From positions 1-7,058 of the forward strand of contig QIMB01000030.1 of assembly GCA_003233615.1 (NCBI GenBank): DNA of 7,058 nucleotides, read 5' to 3'. Both the position numbers and the translations under genes were made by a program. The notes under the pieces were generated by a model. That model did no database searches. It saw only the letters and a list, made by a program, of their open reading frames with translations, and was not told where the DNA came from. How positions within the stretch are numbered: position 1 is the stretch's first letter; the number at the start of each line of letters is the position of its first letter. Below, piece after piece: positions 1 to 6,015 of this stretch. The stretch is from Nitrospirota bacterium (lineage in GTDB: Bacteria; Nitrospirota; Nitrospiria; Nitrospirales; UBA8639).

Positions 1-2
1 CT

Positions 3-788
3 CATTATCAAATAGCCTGGGCAGTTATGCACGTGGGTCTGGTGTTTGTGCTCATTGTGGTGTGCTTTGAAGAGTATGTCACGCCGACATTAGATCAGTA
101 CGCGCATGTTTCACGTTCATTAGCGTTGTCTGATTCACAAGTCTATCAGGGAAAGCAGGGGCTATGGTTTCGAGAAGGCACTCGCTATATTCGTATCAAG
201 ACATTGAAGTATGGCGAGATTCCCCAAGATATCGATATCTTTGAATTCAATCATAAGGGTGAGATGGTCGCCTATCTGTTTGCTGAGGAAGCCGATGTGC
301 GGAATCCCCAACAATGGGTTCTGAAAAATATTTCGAAAAAAATGATTGATGGTTTTCGTATATCAGAAGAAACGGTAGCGAGTCTCATCTGGGATTCCCC
401 TTTTAATCGCGACGAAATGCGGTTATTAACTCTACCAGCTTCATCTCTCGCACCATCTGATCTTTTTCGGTATATTGAAATTCTGAAACGCAAGAATCAG
501 AACGTTGTGAGGTATGAGCTTGCGTTCTGGGAAAAAATATTTATGCCGCTGAAAACAGGGTTGATGGTTGTGGTTGCCTTGCCTTTTGCATTCGGACCAT
601 TGAGAAGTGCGTCGGCCGGCAAGCGAATAATGCTAGGGGGAATGGCCGGGATTGGATTTTATCTGACCACCGAAATTTTGGAACATTTAGGCATCTTATT
701 TGGAGCTTCGGCATTTATGACAACGCTCATCCCTTTTCTTGCAATTGTCCTCGCGACTGGCATCATTTGGTGGGTGTACTTTTCCTGA
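3..788 (+). CDS. lptG: LptG-type LPS export permease, 3' part (cut by window start)
   Basis: Inner-membrane permease subunit of the Lpt machine; in the family, LptF and LptG with the LptB ATPase pull lipopolysaccharide out of the inner membrane and pass it to LptC/LptA. The reading frame is open to the left edge, so the 5' end (about 100 residues and two membrane helices in a normal ~360-residue protein) lies outside. What remains is a hydrophobic helix ending in EEYVTP, a periplasmic beta-rich domain including GLWFREGTRYIRI, then the coupling-region signature RYELAFWEKIFMPL and three C-terminal helices with ALPFAFGPLRS. The FAFGPLRS...G.GFYL segment and the relative position of the helices favour LptG over its paralogue LptF, but I cannot fully exclude LptF. 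It ends 53 bases before the next same-strand gene, so cotranscription is possible. Confidence 0.9.
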   Translation, partial: HYQIAWAVMHVGLVFVLIVVCFEEYVTPTLDQYAHVSRSLALSDSQVYQGKQGLWFREGTRYIRIKTLKYGEIPQDIDIFEFNHKGEMVAYLFAEEADVRNPQQWVLKNISKKMIDGFRISEETVASLIWDSPFNRDEMRLLTLPASSLAPSDLFRYIEILKRKNQNVVRYELAFWEKIFMPLKTGLMVVVALPFAFGPLRSASAGKRIMLGGMAGIGFYLTTEILEHLGILFGASAFMTTLIPFLAIVLATGIIWWVYFS

Positions 789-841
789 AAGAGAGAATCT
801 CTTATGTGTATATATTATTGTGACGGGACATCATTCGAGAT

Positions 842-2050
842 ATGAGCAGATATTGGTACATCTGTCATGAATCGGATATACGTTTGTGGGGTTTGACGTC
901 TCAAGAACGAATAGGGCGAATGCTGGATCGGCTTGGGAGCTATGAGGTGGCATCTGACATCCGGAGTCTTCCTCCTGACAGTTCAGTCCTCATCCTTCGC
1001 GGGGACTTTGTTTTTGATGCGCGAGTGTTACAAAATTTATCGAAAGAACAGAATGTGATGTTGAAGCTAGAGACAGGCGGATGCGTTGTTCCTGTTGCAG
1101 CTCATGTTGAAGCGTCTGTGGCTCTTTCTGTTGTGCAAGGGATGCAAGCTGATCAGTTTGCGGAAATGCCCAATATTCGAAGTGTGACATTGGAAGACCT
1201 TTGCGATTCATTTTCTAATGAATTGCGAAAAGCCGACCGTCCTTACGTGTTGCCGATACGTGAGGACACGCAAACGCTGTTGGAGAAGTATTTGTTTTCC
1301 GGATCCTATAAAGGGGTCACCGACTTGGTGACAAAATTTTGTTGGCCGGTTCCCGCTCAATGGGTAACTCGATTGTGTGCGGTGGCAGGGATTTCACCCA
1401 ATCAAGTGACCTCTCTCAGCTTGATCCTCGTGATTCTGGCGGGGATCTTATTTAGTTATGGGTATTTTGTGCTTGGTCTGGCCTTGGGCTGGGTCATGAC
1501 CTTTCTCGATACGGTCGATGGGAAATTGGCAAGAGTTACCGTGACATCAACGAAATGGGGAAATATTTTTGACCATGGTATTGATTTAATTCACCCGCCG
1601 CTCTGGTATCTGGCTTGGGGGTGGGGTCTGATTTCATATTCACCCATCCTGTCCTGGTTGACTGTGGAGACCACCTGTTTAGTGATTGTAGTGGGATATA
1701 TTGTGGGCCGAATTGTTGAAGGAATCTTTCAATGGTGGTTGGGAGGATTTGTCATTTTTTGTTGGAAGCCGTTTGATTCCTACTTTCGACTCATCACGGC
1801 TCGTCGCAATCCTTCTATGATTTTTATGACAGGCAGTGTTGTGATCGGACGCCCAGATTTAGGATTAGAAGCCGTGGCCGTCTGGACTGCTCTGTCGACA
1901 CTGATTTTATTAGGAAGATTACTCATGGCTGTGCTGGAAAAAAATATGAAGGGATCACTCACATCCTGGTTGGCCGAAATCGATCCGGTGAATGGTCGGG
2001 ACTCCGTAGCCGTACGCGTGTTTACCAATCCTCCGGCCACAATCAAGTGA
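842..2050 (+). CDS. CDP-alcohol phosphatidyltransferase with an extra N-terminal domain
   Basis: Integral membrane enzyme that in this family transfers a phosphatidyl group from a CDP-activated lipid to an alcohol head group, releasing CMP. The signature D-x2-D-G-x2-A-R-x8-G-x3-D-x3-D is complete: D223, D226, G227, A230, R231, G240, D244, D248, with the four aspartates that bind metal and CDP. It sits at the end of the first of several hydrophobic helices (about 188-220, then about 252-300 and 343-365). Residues 1-130 are soluble and lie outside the usual ~200-residue enzyme. The stretch SSVLILRGDFVFDARVL (about 47-63) resembles the central strand of a sugar-nucleotidyltransferase-like fold, as in fused IPCT-DIPPS proteins, but no GxGTRL loop is present, so that domain may be non-catalytic (inference). 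The head-group alcohol cannot be read from sequence. A kinase and a CDP-DAG synthase-like gene follow. The start has only a weak GAGA ribosome site. Confidence 0.88.
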   Translation: MSRYWYICHESDIRLWGLTSQERIGRMLDRLGSYEVASDIRSLPPDSSVLILRGDFVFDARVLQNLSKEQNVMLKLETGGCVVPVAAHVEASVALSVVQGMQADQFAEMPNIRSVTLEDLCDSFSNELRKADRPYVLPIREDTQTLLEKYLFSGSYKGVTDLVTKFCWPVPAQWVTRLCAVAGISPNQVTSLSLILVILAGILFSYGYFVLGLALGWVMTFLDTVDGKLARVTVTSTKWGNIFDHGIDLIHPPLWYLAWGWGLISYSPILSWLTVETTCLVIVVGYIVGRIVEGIFQWWLGGFVIFCWKPFDSYFRLITARRNPSMIFMTGSVVIGRPDLGLEAVAVWTALSTLILLGRLLMAVLEKNMKGSLTSWLAEIDPVNGRDSVAVRVFTNPPATIK

Positions 2051-2070
2051 GAAGGGGAAAGTGAAACAAG

Positions 2071-2099
2071 AGAAGTAAGAAGTAATACAGTAAGAAGTG
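2071..2099 (+). repeat. short AAGAAGT direct repeats
   Basis: AGAAGTA occurs at 2071-2077 and again directly at 2078-2084, and AGAAGTG at 2093-2099; the longer unit TAAGAAGT is at 2076-2083 and 2091-2098. The whole stretch is purine-only apart from a few T and one C, unlike the genes on either side. The last copy is also the beginning of the inverted repeat that follows. Confidence 0.7.
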
Positions 2100-2154
2100 A
2101 AAAATAAGAAGAACAGATTCCTCATTTCTGTCTTTTTTGCTTCTCACATCTTAC
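2090..2154 (+). repeat. imperfect 27+27 nt inverted repeat between the transferase and kinase genes
   Basis: Left arm 2090-2116 and right arm 2128-2154 pair over their full 27 bases around an 11-base loop (2117-2127). Twenty positions are Watson-Crick pairs, with G-T wobbles and a few A-C mismatches among the rest; the ends GTAAGA/TCTTAC and ACAG/CTGT pair exactly. Six bases after the stem comes a run of seven T (2161-2167) that touches the ATG of the kinase gene. As RNA this could be a partial terminator or attenuator, an mRNA-processing site, or simply a dispersed purine/pyrimidine repeat. Two cassette genes follow, so it is unlikely to stop all transcription. Confidence 0.6.
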
Positions 2155-2167
2155 GGTTCATTTTTTT

Positions 2168-3136
2168 ATGATGCGAGTCGGAATCCTGCATAATCCGCTG
2201 AGTGGTCGAAATAAGCGGAAGCCGAATCTATTTGAAGACGTATTTTCCCAACACCCTGACGTTGCGAAAGTTGACATTCGTACCCCAACAGATATTCTCG
2301 AAGCGCTGAAGACATTTGCCCAAGGCCAGGTGGATTGTGTGGTCGTCAATGGTGGCGATGGGACAATTCAAGCCACGATGGGTGCGTTGTTTCATCATCG
2401 ACCCTTTACGTCGATTCCTCATTTGGCGGTGTTGCCAACAGGAACGGCCAATTTGATTGCAGGTGATGTGGGGTTAGGGAAATTTGAGCCAAAGGTCTTA
2501 GATCAATTTCTTACTGAAGCACGGTCCTCTACTCCACAATTTTTCATTGAATCACGACCGATCTTACGAATTCGTTTTCCTGAGGAACGAGAACCGTTAC
2601 ATGGAATGTTTTTTGGGACAGGAGCTATTTATCACGGGACACAAATGGGACTCCAAACAAAACAATCGATAGGGCGGTTAGGGGAATGGGGGGCAAGCCT
2701 GATTCTGGGCAAATTCTTACTCGCATTAGCCACGGGTTGCCGAAAGGGATTGAATCCTATCATGGTTGGTGTCCGTACTGGAGAATCGGCTCTCCATCAG
2801 GAAGAGTATTTACTGTTGATGGTCACGACCTTGAATCGCTTGTTTCTAGGCATGAAACCGTTTTGGAGTAAGGCTTGTGGACCCTTACGCTATACCAGTC
2901 TTCGAGTTCCGTATCGGTATTTATGGAGGGTCTTGCCGGCCTTACTTCGTGGCAAGCCTCATGCTCTCGCGACAGTCACCCATGGGTATGTGAGCGAAAA
3001 CCTCTCAGAAATTCAATTGGTGTTTGACAGTGGTTTTGTGTTGGATGGCGAGATCTATAGGTCTTCTCAACCGCAAGAACCGCTGATCCTGGATTCTCCC
3101 GGTGAGCTTTCCTTTGTACGGTTGAAAACCAAGTAG
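2168..3136 (+). CDS. diacylglycerol kinase-family lipid kinase (DagK/YegS-like)
   Basis: Soluble or membrane-peripheral lipid kinase of the DAGK catalytic-domain family, which uses ATP to phosphorylate diacylglycerol, ceramide or related lipids. The N-terminus MRVGILHNPLSGRN is the usual first strand with the P-loop-like NPxSG. The nucleotide-binding signature NGGDGT lies at 61-66, followed by LPTGTAN at 89-95. The second beta-sandwich domain ends with the typical VLDGE (291-295), which supplies a conserved acidic residue. Length (322) is normal for the family. ATG at 2168 or 2171 are both possible starts; the second gives the more usual N-terminus. No Shine-Dalgarno sequence is visible, and a run of seven T stands directly before the start. 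It is followed after two bases by the Tam41-like gene, so phosphatidate made here could feed that enzyme; diacylglycerol as substrate is therefore an inference from context. Confidence 0.9.
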   Translation: MMRVGILHNPLSGRNKRKPNLFEDVFSQHPDVAKVDIRTPTDILEALKTFAQGQVDCVVVNGGDGTIQATMGALFHHRPFTSIPHLAVLPTGTANLIAGDVGLGKFEPKVLDQFLTEARSSTPQFFIESRPILRIRFPEEREPLHGMFFGTGAIYHGTQMGLQTKQSIGRLGEWGASLILGKFLLALATGCRKGLNPIMVGVRTGESALHQEEYLLLMVTTLNRLFLGMKPFWSKACGPLRYTSLRVPYRYLWRVLPALLRGKPHALATVTHGYVSENLSEIQLVFDSGFVLDGEIYRSSQPQEPLILDSPGELSFVRLKTK

Positions 3137-3138
3137 TC

Positions 3139-4092
3139 ATGGCTCTTTCACCAACATTGCTAGAGATCGTTGGTAAAGCGAGTGTTCAAGTCATTCCTCA
3201 CTCTATTCAGGTAGCAGGAAATTTCCTCGCCAACAAATATGGCCAGGCTGTTCAAGGGATTTTACTCTATGGCTCGTGTTTGCGAGCGGGCACAGATCAC
3301 AACGGATTGGTGGACTGTTATGTCATTGTGGATCACTACTCGGCGGTGTATTCGTCAACGTGGCTGGCACGGCTCAATCGTTGGCTTCCTCCCAATGTGT
3401 TTTATGGAGAGGTTGATGTAGAGGGGCACATCGTTCGGATGAAATATGCGGTTTTGTCGTTAGAGGATCTTGAGTGGAGTGTTACTCCACAATGGTTCCA
3501 TTCCTATTTTTGGGGACGCTTTTCGCAGCCGACAGCGGTGATGGCTTGTCCTAGCGAGGCAATGAGTCAAAGGATTATTTTTGGATTGGGCAAAGCCGTG
3601 TTGACGTTTTTGGGGAATGTGGTTCCGCAGATGCCGAAACAATTTTCTGCAAAAGATGTATGGAGCACTGGCTTGGCGCTGAGTTATGGCGCGGAATTAC
3701 GTACCGAATCGACAGGGCGAATCAAGACTCTATGGGAGAGCAACCAAGCCTATTATGAAGACGTCGCTCATGCGGCGTTTTCGGCGCACTTTTCAAAGAT
3801 TACAGCCATTCAGGAGAATGATGTGACCATGTATGAGGGAGAGTACTCGAAGTGGGACCACGCAAAGAATCGAATAGAGTGGATTGTTCGAAAGGTCCAG
3901 GGGAAATTCTTATCAATTGTGCGGCTCATGAAAGCAGCGTTTACGTTCCAAGGAGGGGCGGACTATCTCATCTGGAAAATTGAGCGACATTCCGGGGTGA
4001 AAGTTGAATTGACTCCCGCGCAACGCAAGCACCCGATTTGGGCTGGCCTCACAACATTTTGGCGGCTCTACCGCAAAGGCGCCTTTCGGTAA
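3139..4092 (+). CDS. Tam41-like phosphatidate cytidylyltransferase (CDP-diacylglycerol synthase)
   Basis: Probable nucleotidyltransferase making CDP-diacylglycerol from CTP and phosphatidate, as Tam41/Mmp37 does in mitochondria; a bacterial member here would be unrelated to the membrane enzyme CdsA. Motifs recognised in order: LLYGSCLR (42-49), the polymerase-beta-type GS loop; GLVDCYVIVD (56-65), matching the metal-binding acidic strand; VDVEGHIVRMKYAVLS (92-107), like the GHxIKYGVVS strand of Tam41; YFWGRFSQP (123-131), like YLAGRLQKP; and FSAKDVWSTGLALSYGAELR (169-188), like the FTEEDLYTTIAGLSYMGDFR helix. No membrane helix or signal peptide is evident; association with the membrane would be peripheral. 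Length (317) suits the family. The start lies 2 bases after the kinase stop with no clear ribosome site, pointing to translational coupling. Acidic residues partly differ from the mitochondrial pattern, so activity is not proven. The alternative is another pol-beta-type nucleotidyltransferase. Confidence 0.72.
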   Translation: MALSPTLLEIVGKASVQVIPHSIQVAGNFLANKYGQAVQGILLYGSCLRAGTDHNGLVDCYVIVDHYSAVYSSTWLARLNRWLPPNVFYGEVDVEGHIVRMKYAVLSLEDLEWSVTPQWFHSYFWGRFSQPTAVMACPSEAMSQRIIFGLGKAVLTFLGNVVPQMPKQFSAKDVWSTGLALSYGAELRTESTGRIKTLWESNQAYYEDVAHAAFSAHFSKITAIQENDVTMYEGEYSKWDHAKNRIEWIVRKVQGKFLSIVRLMKAAFTFQGGADYLIWKIERHSGVKVELTPAQRKHPIWAGLTTFWRLYRKGAFR

Positions 4093-4140
4093 TTAGCGCA
4101 TTTAACTTTTCACCCAGACATTTCAAAGCTCTCTCGCTCT

Positions 4141-4169
4141 TGAGGGGTCCATCTTCCCCCTCATTTCTT
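4141..4169 (+). terminator. Rho-independent-like terminator after the lipid cassette
   Basis: Stem TGAGGGG (4141-4147) pairs perfectly with CCCCTCA (4157-4163) around a 9-base loop, followed by TTTCTT. It begins 48 bases after the stop of the Tam41-like gene, which is the expected place for the end of the operon. The T-tract is interrupted, so strength is uncertain. The segment 4093-4140 holds nothing else I can identify. Confidence 0.6.
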
Positions 4170-4183
4170 ATCAGAGAAGTGCC

Positions 4184-4195
4184 GGGTTTTGGCCC
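4184..4195. repeat. left target-site duplication of the insertion sequence
   Basis: GGGTTTTGGCCC at 4184-4195 matches GGGGTTCGGCCC at 6001-6012 in 10 of 12 positions, and the match stops exactly at the inverted-repeat border on both sides. The GGG-N6-CCC form resembles the GGG-N5-CCC target preference known for IS231 in the IS4 family, which makes 10-12 bp duplications. The two mismatches imply an older insertion or later mutation. Confidence 0.65.
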
Positions 4196-4213
4196 ATAGC
4201 TGTTAAGCTAAGC
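4196..4213. repeat. terminal inverted repeat, transposase 3' end
   Basis: ATAGCTGTTAAGCTAAGC is exactly complementary to 5983-6000. The transposase stop codon (TAG on the - strand, 4208-4210) lies inside this repeat, so the coding sequence runs into the element's end. Confidence 0.88.
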
Positions 4214-5555
4214 ATTGCCTTGACCAGTGTGGAGTTTGGGATCGAAGCCAGCGTCAAGCATTTCCAATGTGGTCATCCGTGAGCGTTGGCGATATTTTCT
4301 ACAGTGCGTGAGCAAGCTCTCCAGTTCTTGGGGCCAATAGGCCATGGCTTGCTGCCTCGATGAAAGCAATGACTGGGAGAGGGTAAATGCCCGTTCCTGG
4401 AGCCGTTTGTACAACTTATCCATACTGATCTCTTGGCGTGCGGCATTCCACCGCACGGTGTTGGCGACGGCATGCAGGCGATGTACCCACACCGCCGCAA
4501 TCAATTTGCCATAGAGCTCGCAGCGCAAGCGATGCGCATTGCCGGTAGCGGACTGATGCACCCGGAGAATGGACTTGAATTGCTTGAACAGCAGCTCGAT
4601 CTGCCACCGAAGCGTATACAAGGCCCGGACCATGGCAAGTGGCAACCATTTCTCCGGCACATTGGTGATCAGGAGGGTCCAGTCACACAATGCCAAATGC
4701 CGGTGACTCCCGGTCCGACCTTGTCGGCGCGCGTGGGCCTTGAACCGCCGGCGCCGGGCGTGGGCCACCTGGGCGCTGACGCGCAAGCACACCAGGCGAC
4801 AGGGGCGTGTCTGATTGGTGCCCTGCCCCATTCGCACCAGTCGTTCAGAGACCGGCGCCGGGGAGTGTCTCAACAGCGCGCCGAGGTCAATTGGCAGCAT
4901 CGTCCGTACATCCTCCAAAGCCATGCCGATGAACAACCGCGTCACAAAAAAGGCCCCTTTGGCCATGATGGCGTTGAAGGTCGTGAGTTTAAAATAGCCC
5001 TGGTCGATGAGCAGGAGGTCCTTCTTGTTCACCAGGGCGGGGAGGTGGTCCGTATAGCGATTATCCAGCACGGTACCGGCCGTGTCAGCCAGAAAGACGA
5101 GTTCGCCCTGCTTGTAGTCATACGCCGTTTGGAGCTTACAATTGGCCGTTGACGCGTTGCCGCCCGAACCGGGGAAGACCGCGCGGAGTTTCTCGCTGAC
5201 ATCCCAACTCGAGCTGTCCACCAGCAGGACGCGGGCAAACGGCTGCAGCAGTTGTGTGCGAATCGGCACGGCCTGCAGTTTGTGCCGGAGGACGGTATGC
5301 AGACAGAGGAGGAGAAAGGCGGCGGCCGGGGCCGTATAAAGCGCTGGTGTAAGGCTTCGCGACTGATGCGCGAGGATAACGCGGCCACCATCCCCCCCAA
5401 CGACGGATGCGGCATTCCCAGTTGCCCCAGTGTCAGCAAGACCAGGAATTCATAGGGCGTGAGAATCCCTTTGCGTTGCTGAAAGCCCGTCTGTTTGGCC
5501 AGCCGAGTAATACTGTTTTTTTTAACCCCGCGAACACCCTCGGAAGCGCCATCAT
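4208..5555 (-). pseudogene. IS4-family transposase, split by two -1 frame changes
   Basis: DDE transposase that would cut and join the ends of this element. Reading from ATG 5555 (overlapping the stop of the accessory gene as ATGA, with AGGGGG 8 bases upstream) gives MMALPRVFAGLKK. At the A8 run (5516-5523) the frame must move by -1 to continue as NSITRLAKQTGFQQRKG and on to ALHQRF; near 5338 a second -1 change is needed to continue TAPAAAFLLLCLHTVL. From there one frame runs to the stop at 4208. In that last frame, counted from the GTG at 5269, D18 (LLVDSSSWDV), D89 (LLLIDQGYFKL) and the signature Y218-x2-R221-x3-E225-x6-K232 (YTLRWQIELLFKQFK) match the IS4 family perfectly. Total length of about 449 residues is normal. 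The A8 run fits a slippery A_AAA_AAA, so the first change could be programmed; the second looks like a simple one-base loss. Called a decayed gene for that reason. Confidence 0.85.
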
Positions 5556-5887
5556 GCGCCCGACCCCCTGAAGCCCTGCTGGCGAGCCAGAGCGAGGCAC
5601 GCCTGCACCCAGACAGTCGTTAATGCTTTGAACTGCTGATAGCGCTTGAGCCGGCGTCGCACCTCGCCCAGATCATCCTTCTGGACGAAGAGCGTGGAGC
5701 TCTTGCCCGCTACGGTAAAACTCAGCTGATAGTAGGGGCCATGCTTTTTGGGGTTGGACGAGGCCTTGCACCGACAGCCCGGCGTGCCGCACACATTCCA
5801 CTGCTCACTCAGGCTCCCAGGTAACACCGGTCCCATTTTGGCCAGTTGTCTCTGAATCCGTTGCATCGTGCAGGCTTCTCGTGTCAT
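5552..5887 (-). CDS. small CGxPxCxC protein, accessory gene of the insertion sequence
   Basis: A 111-residue protein of unknown function. Visible features: MGPVLPGSLSEQW (18-30), then CGTPGCRC with C33, C38 and C40, a likely metal-binding knuckle, then KKHGPYYQLSFTVAGKSSTLFV (47-68), a beta-hairpin-like segment, and a basic helix with RRRLKRYQQF. I believe it belongs to the family called DUF6788, often found beside transposases, but that name is from memory. The start at 5887 is secure: AGGAGG (5893-5898 on the + map) stands five bases upstream. Its stop codon overlaps the transposase start (ATGATGG), so the two are probably translationally coupled. Position inside the inverted repeats makes it part of the element. 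A role in regulating or assisting transposition is inference. Confidence 0.82.
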   Translation of the reverse strand: MTREACTMQRIQRQLAKMGPVLPGSLSEQWNVCGTPGCRCKASSNPKKHGPYYQLSFTVAGKSSTLFVQKDDLGEVRRRLKRYQQFKALTTVWVQACLALARQQGFRGSGA

Positions 5888-5914
5888 AGATCCCTCCTGT
5901 TGGTGCCGATAGCT

Positions 5915-5943
5915 ATTATATTGCTACCGGTAGCGTAGCACAA
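5915..5943 (-). promoter_or_regulatory. promoter of the insertion sequence
   Basis: On the - strand a perfect -10 box TATAAT (complement of 5915-5920) is preceded, after exactly 17 bases, by TTGTGC (complement of 5938-5943) as a weak -35 box. It lies about 28 bases upstream of the accessory gene start, leaving room for the AGGAGG ribosome site. Confidence 0.6.
5923..5934. promoter_or_regulatory. 12-bp palindrome in the promoter spacer, candidate operator
   Basis: GCTACCGGTAGC is a perfect palindrome lying between the -35 and -10 boxes of the element's promoter. A repressor bound here would block RNA polymerase. No binding protein can be named; the accessory gene product or the transposase are possible candidates by context only. 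Confidence 0.4.
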
Positions 5944-5982
5944 AAAAAGCGCTTGACAAGCGTCATTTCAAAAAAACCAGCC

Positions 5983-6000
5983 GCTTAGCTTAACAGCTAT
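5983..6000. repeat. terminal inverted repeat, promoter end
   Basis: GCTTAGCTTAACAGCTAT, the exact complement of 4196-4213. Just inside it, CGCTT-GAC-AAGCG (5950-5962) is a small second inverted repeat. Confidence 0.88.
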
Positions 6001-6012
6001 GGGGTTCGGCCC
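6001..6012. repeat. right target-site duplication of the insertion sequence
   Basis: GGGGTTCGGCCC, 10 of 12 identical with 4184-4195. Together with GCC before the left copy (4181-4183) and GGC after the right copy (6013-6015), the uninterrupted site would read GCCGGGTTTTGGCCCGGC, a 6-bp stem with a 6-base loop. Confidence 0.65.
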
Positions 6013-6015
6013 GGC

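Larger units (their letters stand above)
4196..6000 (-). mobile_element. IS4-family insertion sequence, about 1.8 kb
   Basis: The element is bounded by perfect 18-bp terminal inverted repeats (ATAGCTGTTAAGCTAAGC at 4196-4213 and its complement at 5983-6000) and by near-identical 12-bp direct repeats outside. It contains, on the - strand, a promoter, a small accessory gene and a transposase with IS4-family catalytic motifs. The transposase is split by two frame changes, so the copy may be unable to move by itself. It lies beyond the terminator of the lipid operon and interrupts no recognisable gene. Its base composition is visibly richer in G+C than the genes to the left, in line with arrival from elsewhere. 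The exact ends can shift by a base or two: the perfect inverted repeat is 21 bp (4193-4213 and 5983-6003) because the GGG/CCC targets are themselves palindromic. Confidence 0.88.

Noticed and set aside
789..803. Hairpin AAGAGA-gaa-TCTCTT just after lptG
   Set aside because: Six mostly A-T pairs and no T-tract; too weak to call a terminator, and the following gene is probably cotranscribed.
2071..2154. AAGAAGT repeats as a CRISPR-like array
   Set aside because: Units are only 7-8 bases, adjoining or irregularly spaced, with no spacers and no cas genes.
2686..2871. 61-codon + frame inside the kinase gene
   Set aside because: Shadow of the kinase in another frame; the kinase frame is conserved through this stretch.
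4433..5152. 239-codon open frame on the + strand
   Set aside because: It is antisense to the transposase, which has intact IS4 motifs on the other strand; the + frame is low-complexity, rich in H, P, G and Q, with no ribosome site and no family resemblance.
5029..5439. 136-codon frame on the - strand starting MLTLGQLG as a separate gene
   Set aside because: Only its first third (to about 5338) is true transposase sequence; the remainder is the wrong frame beside the DDE domain. Treated as part of the split transposase.
5953..5958. TTGACA on the + strand near the right end of the insertion sequence, a possible outward promoter
   Set aside because: No -10 box lies 16-18 bases further on, and no gene is positioned to use it; it is also part of the small CGCTT-GAC-AAGCG inverted repeat.
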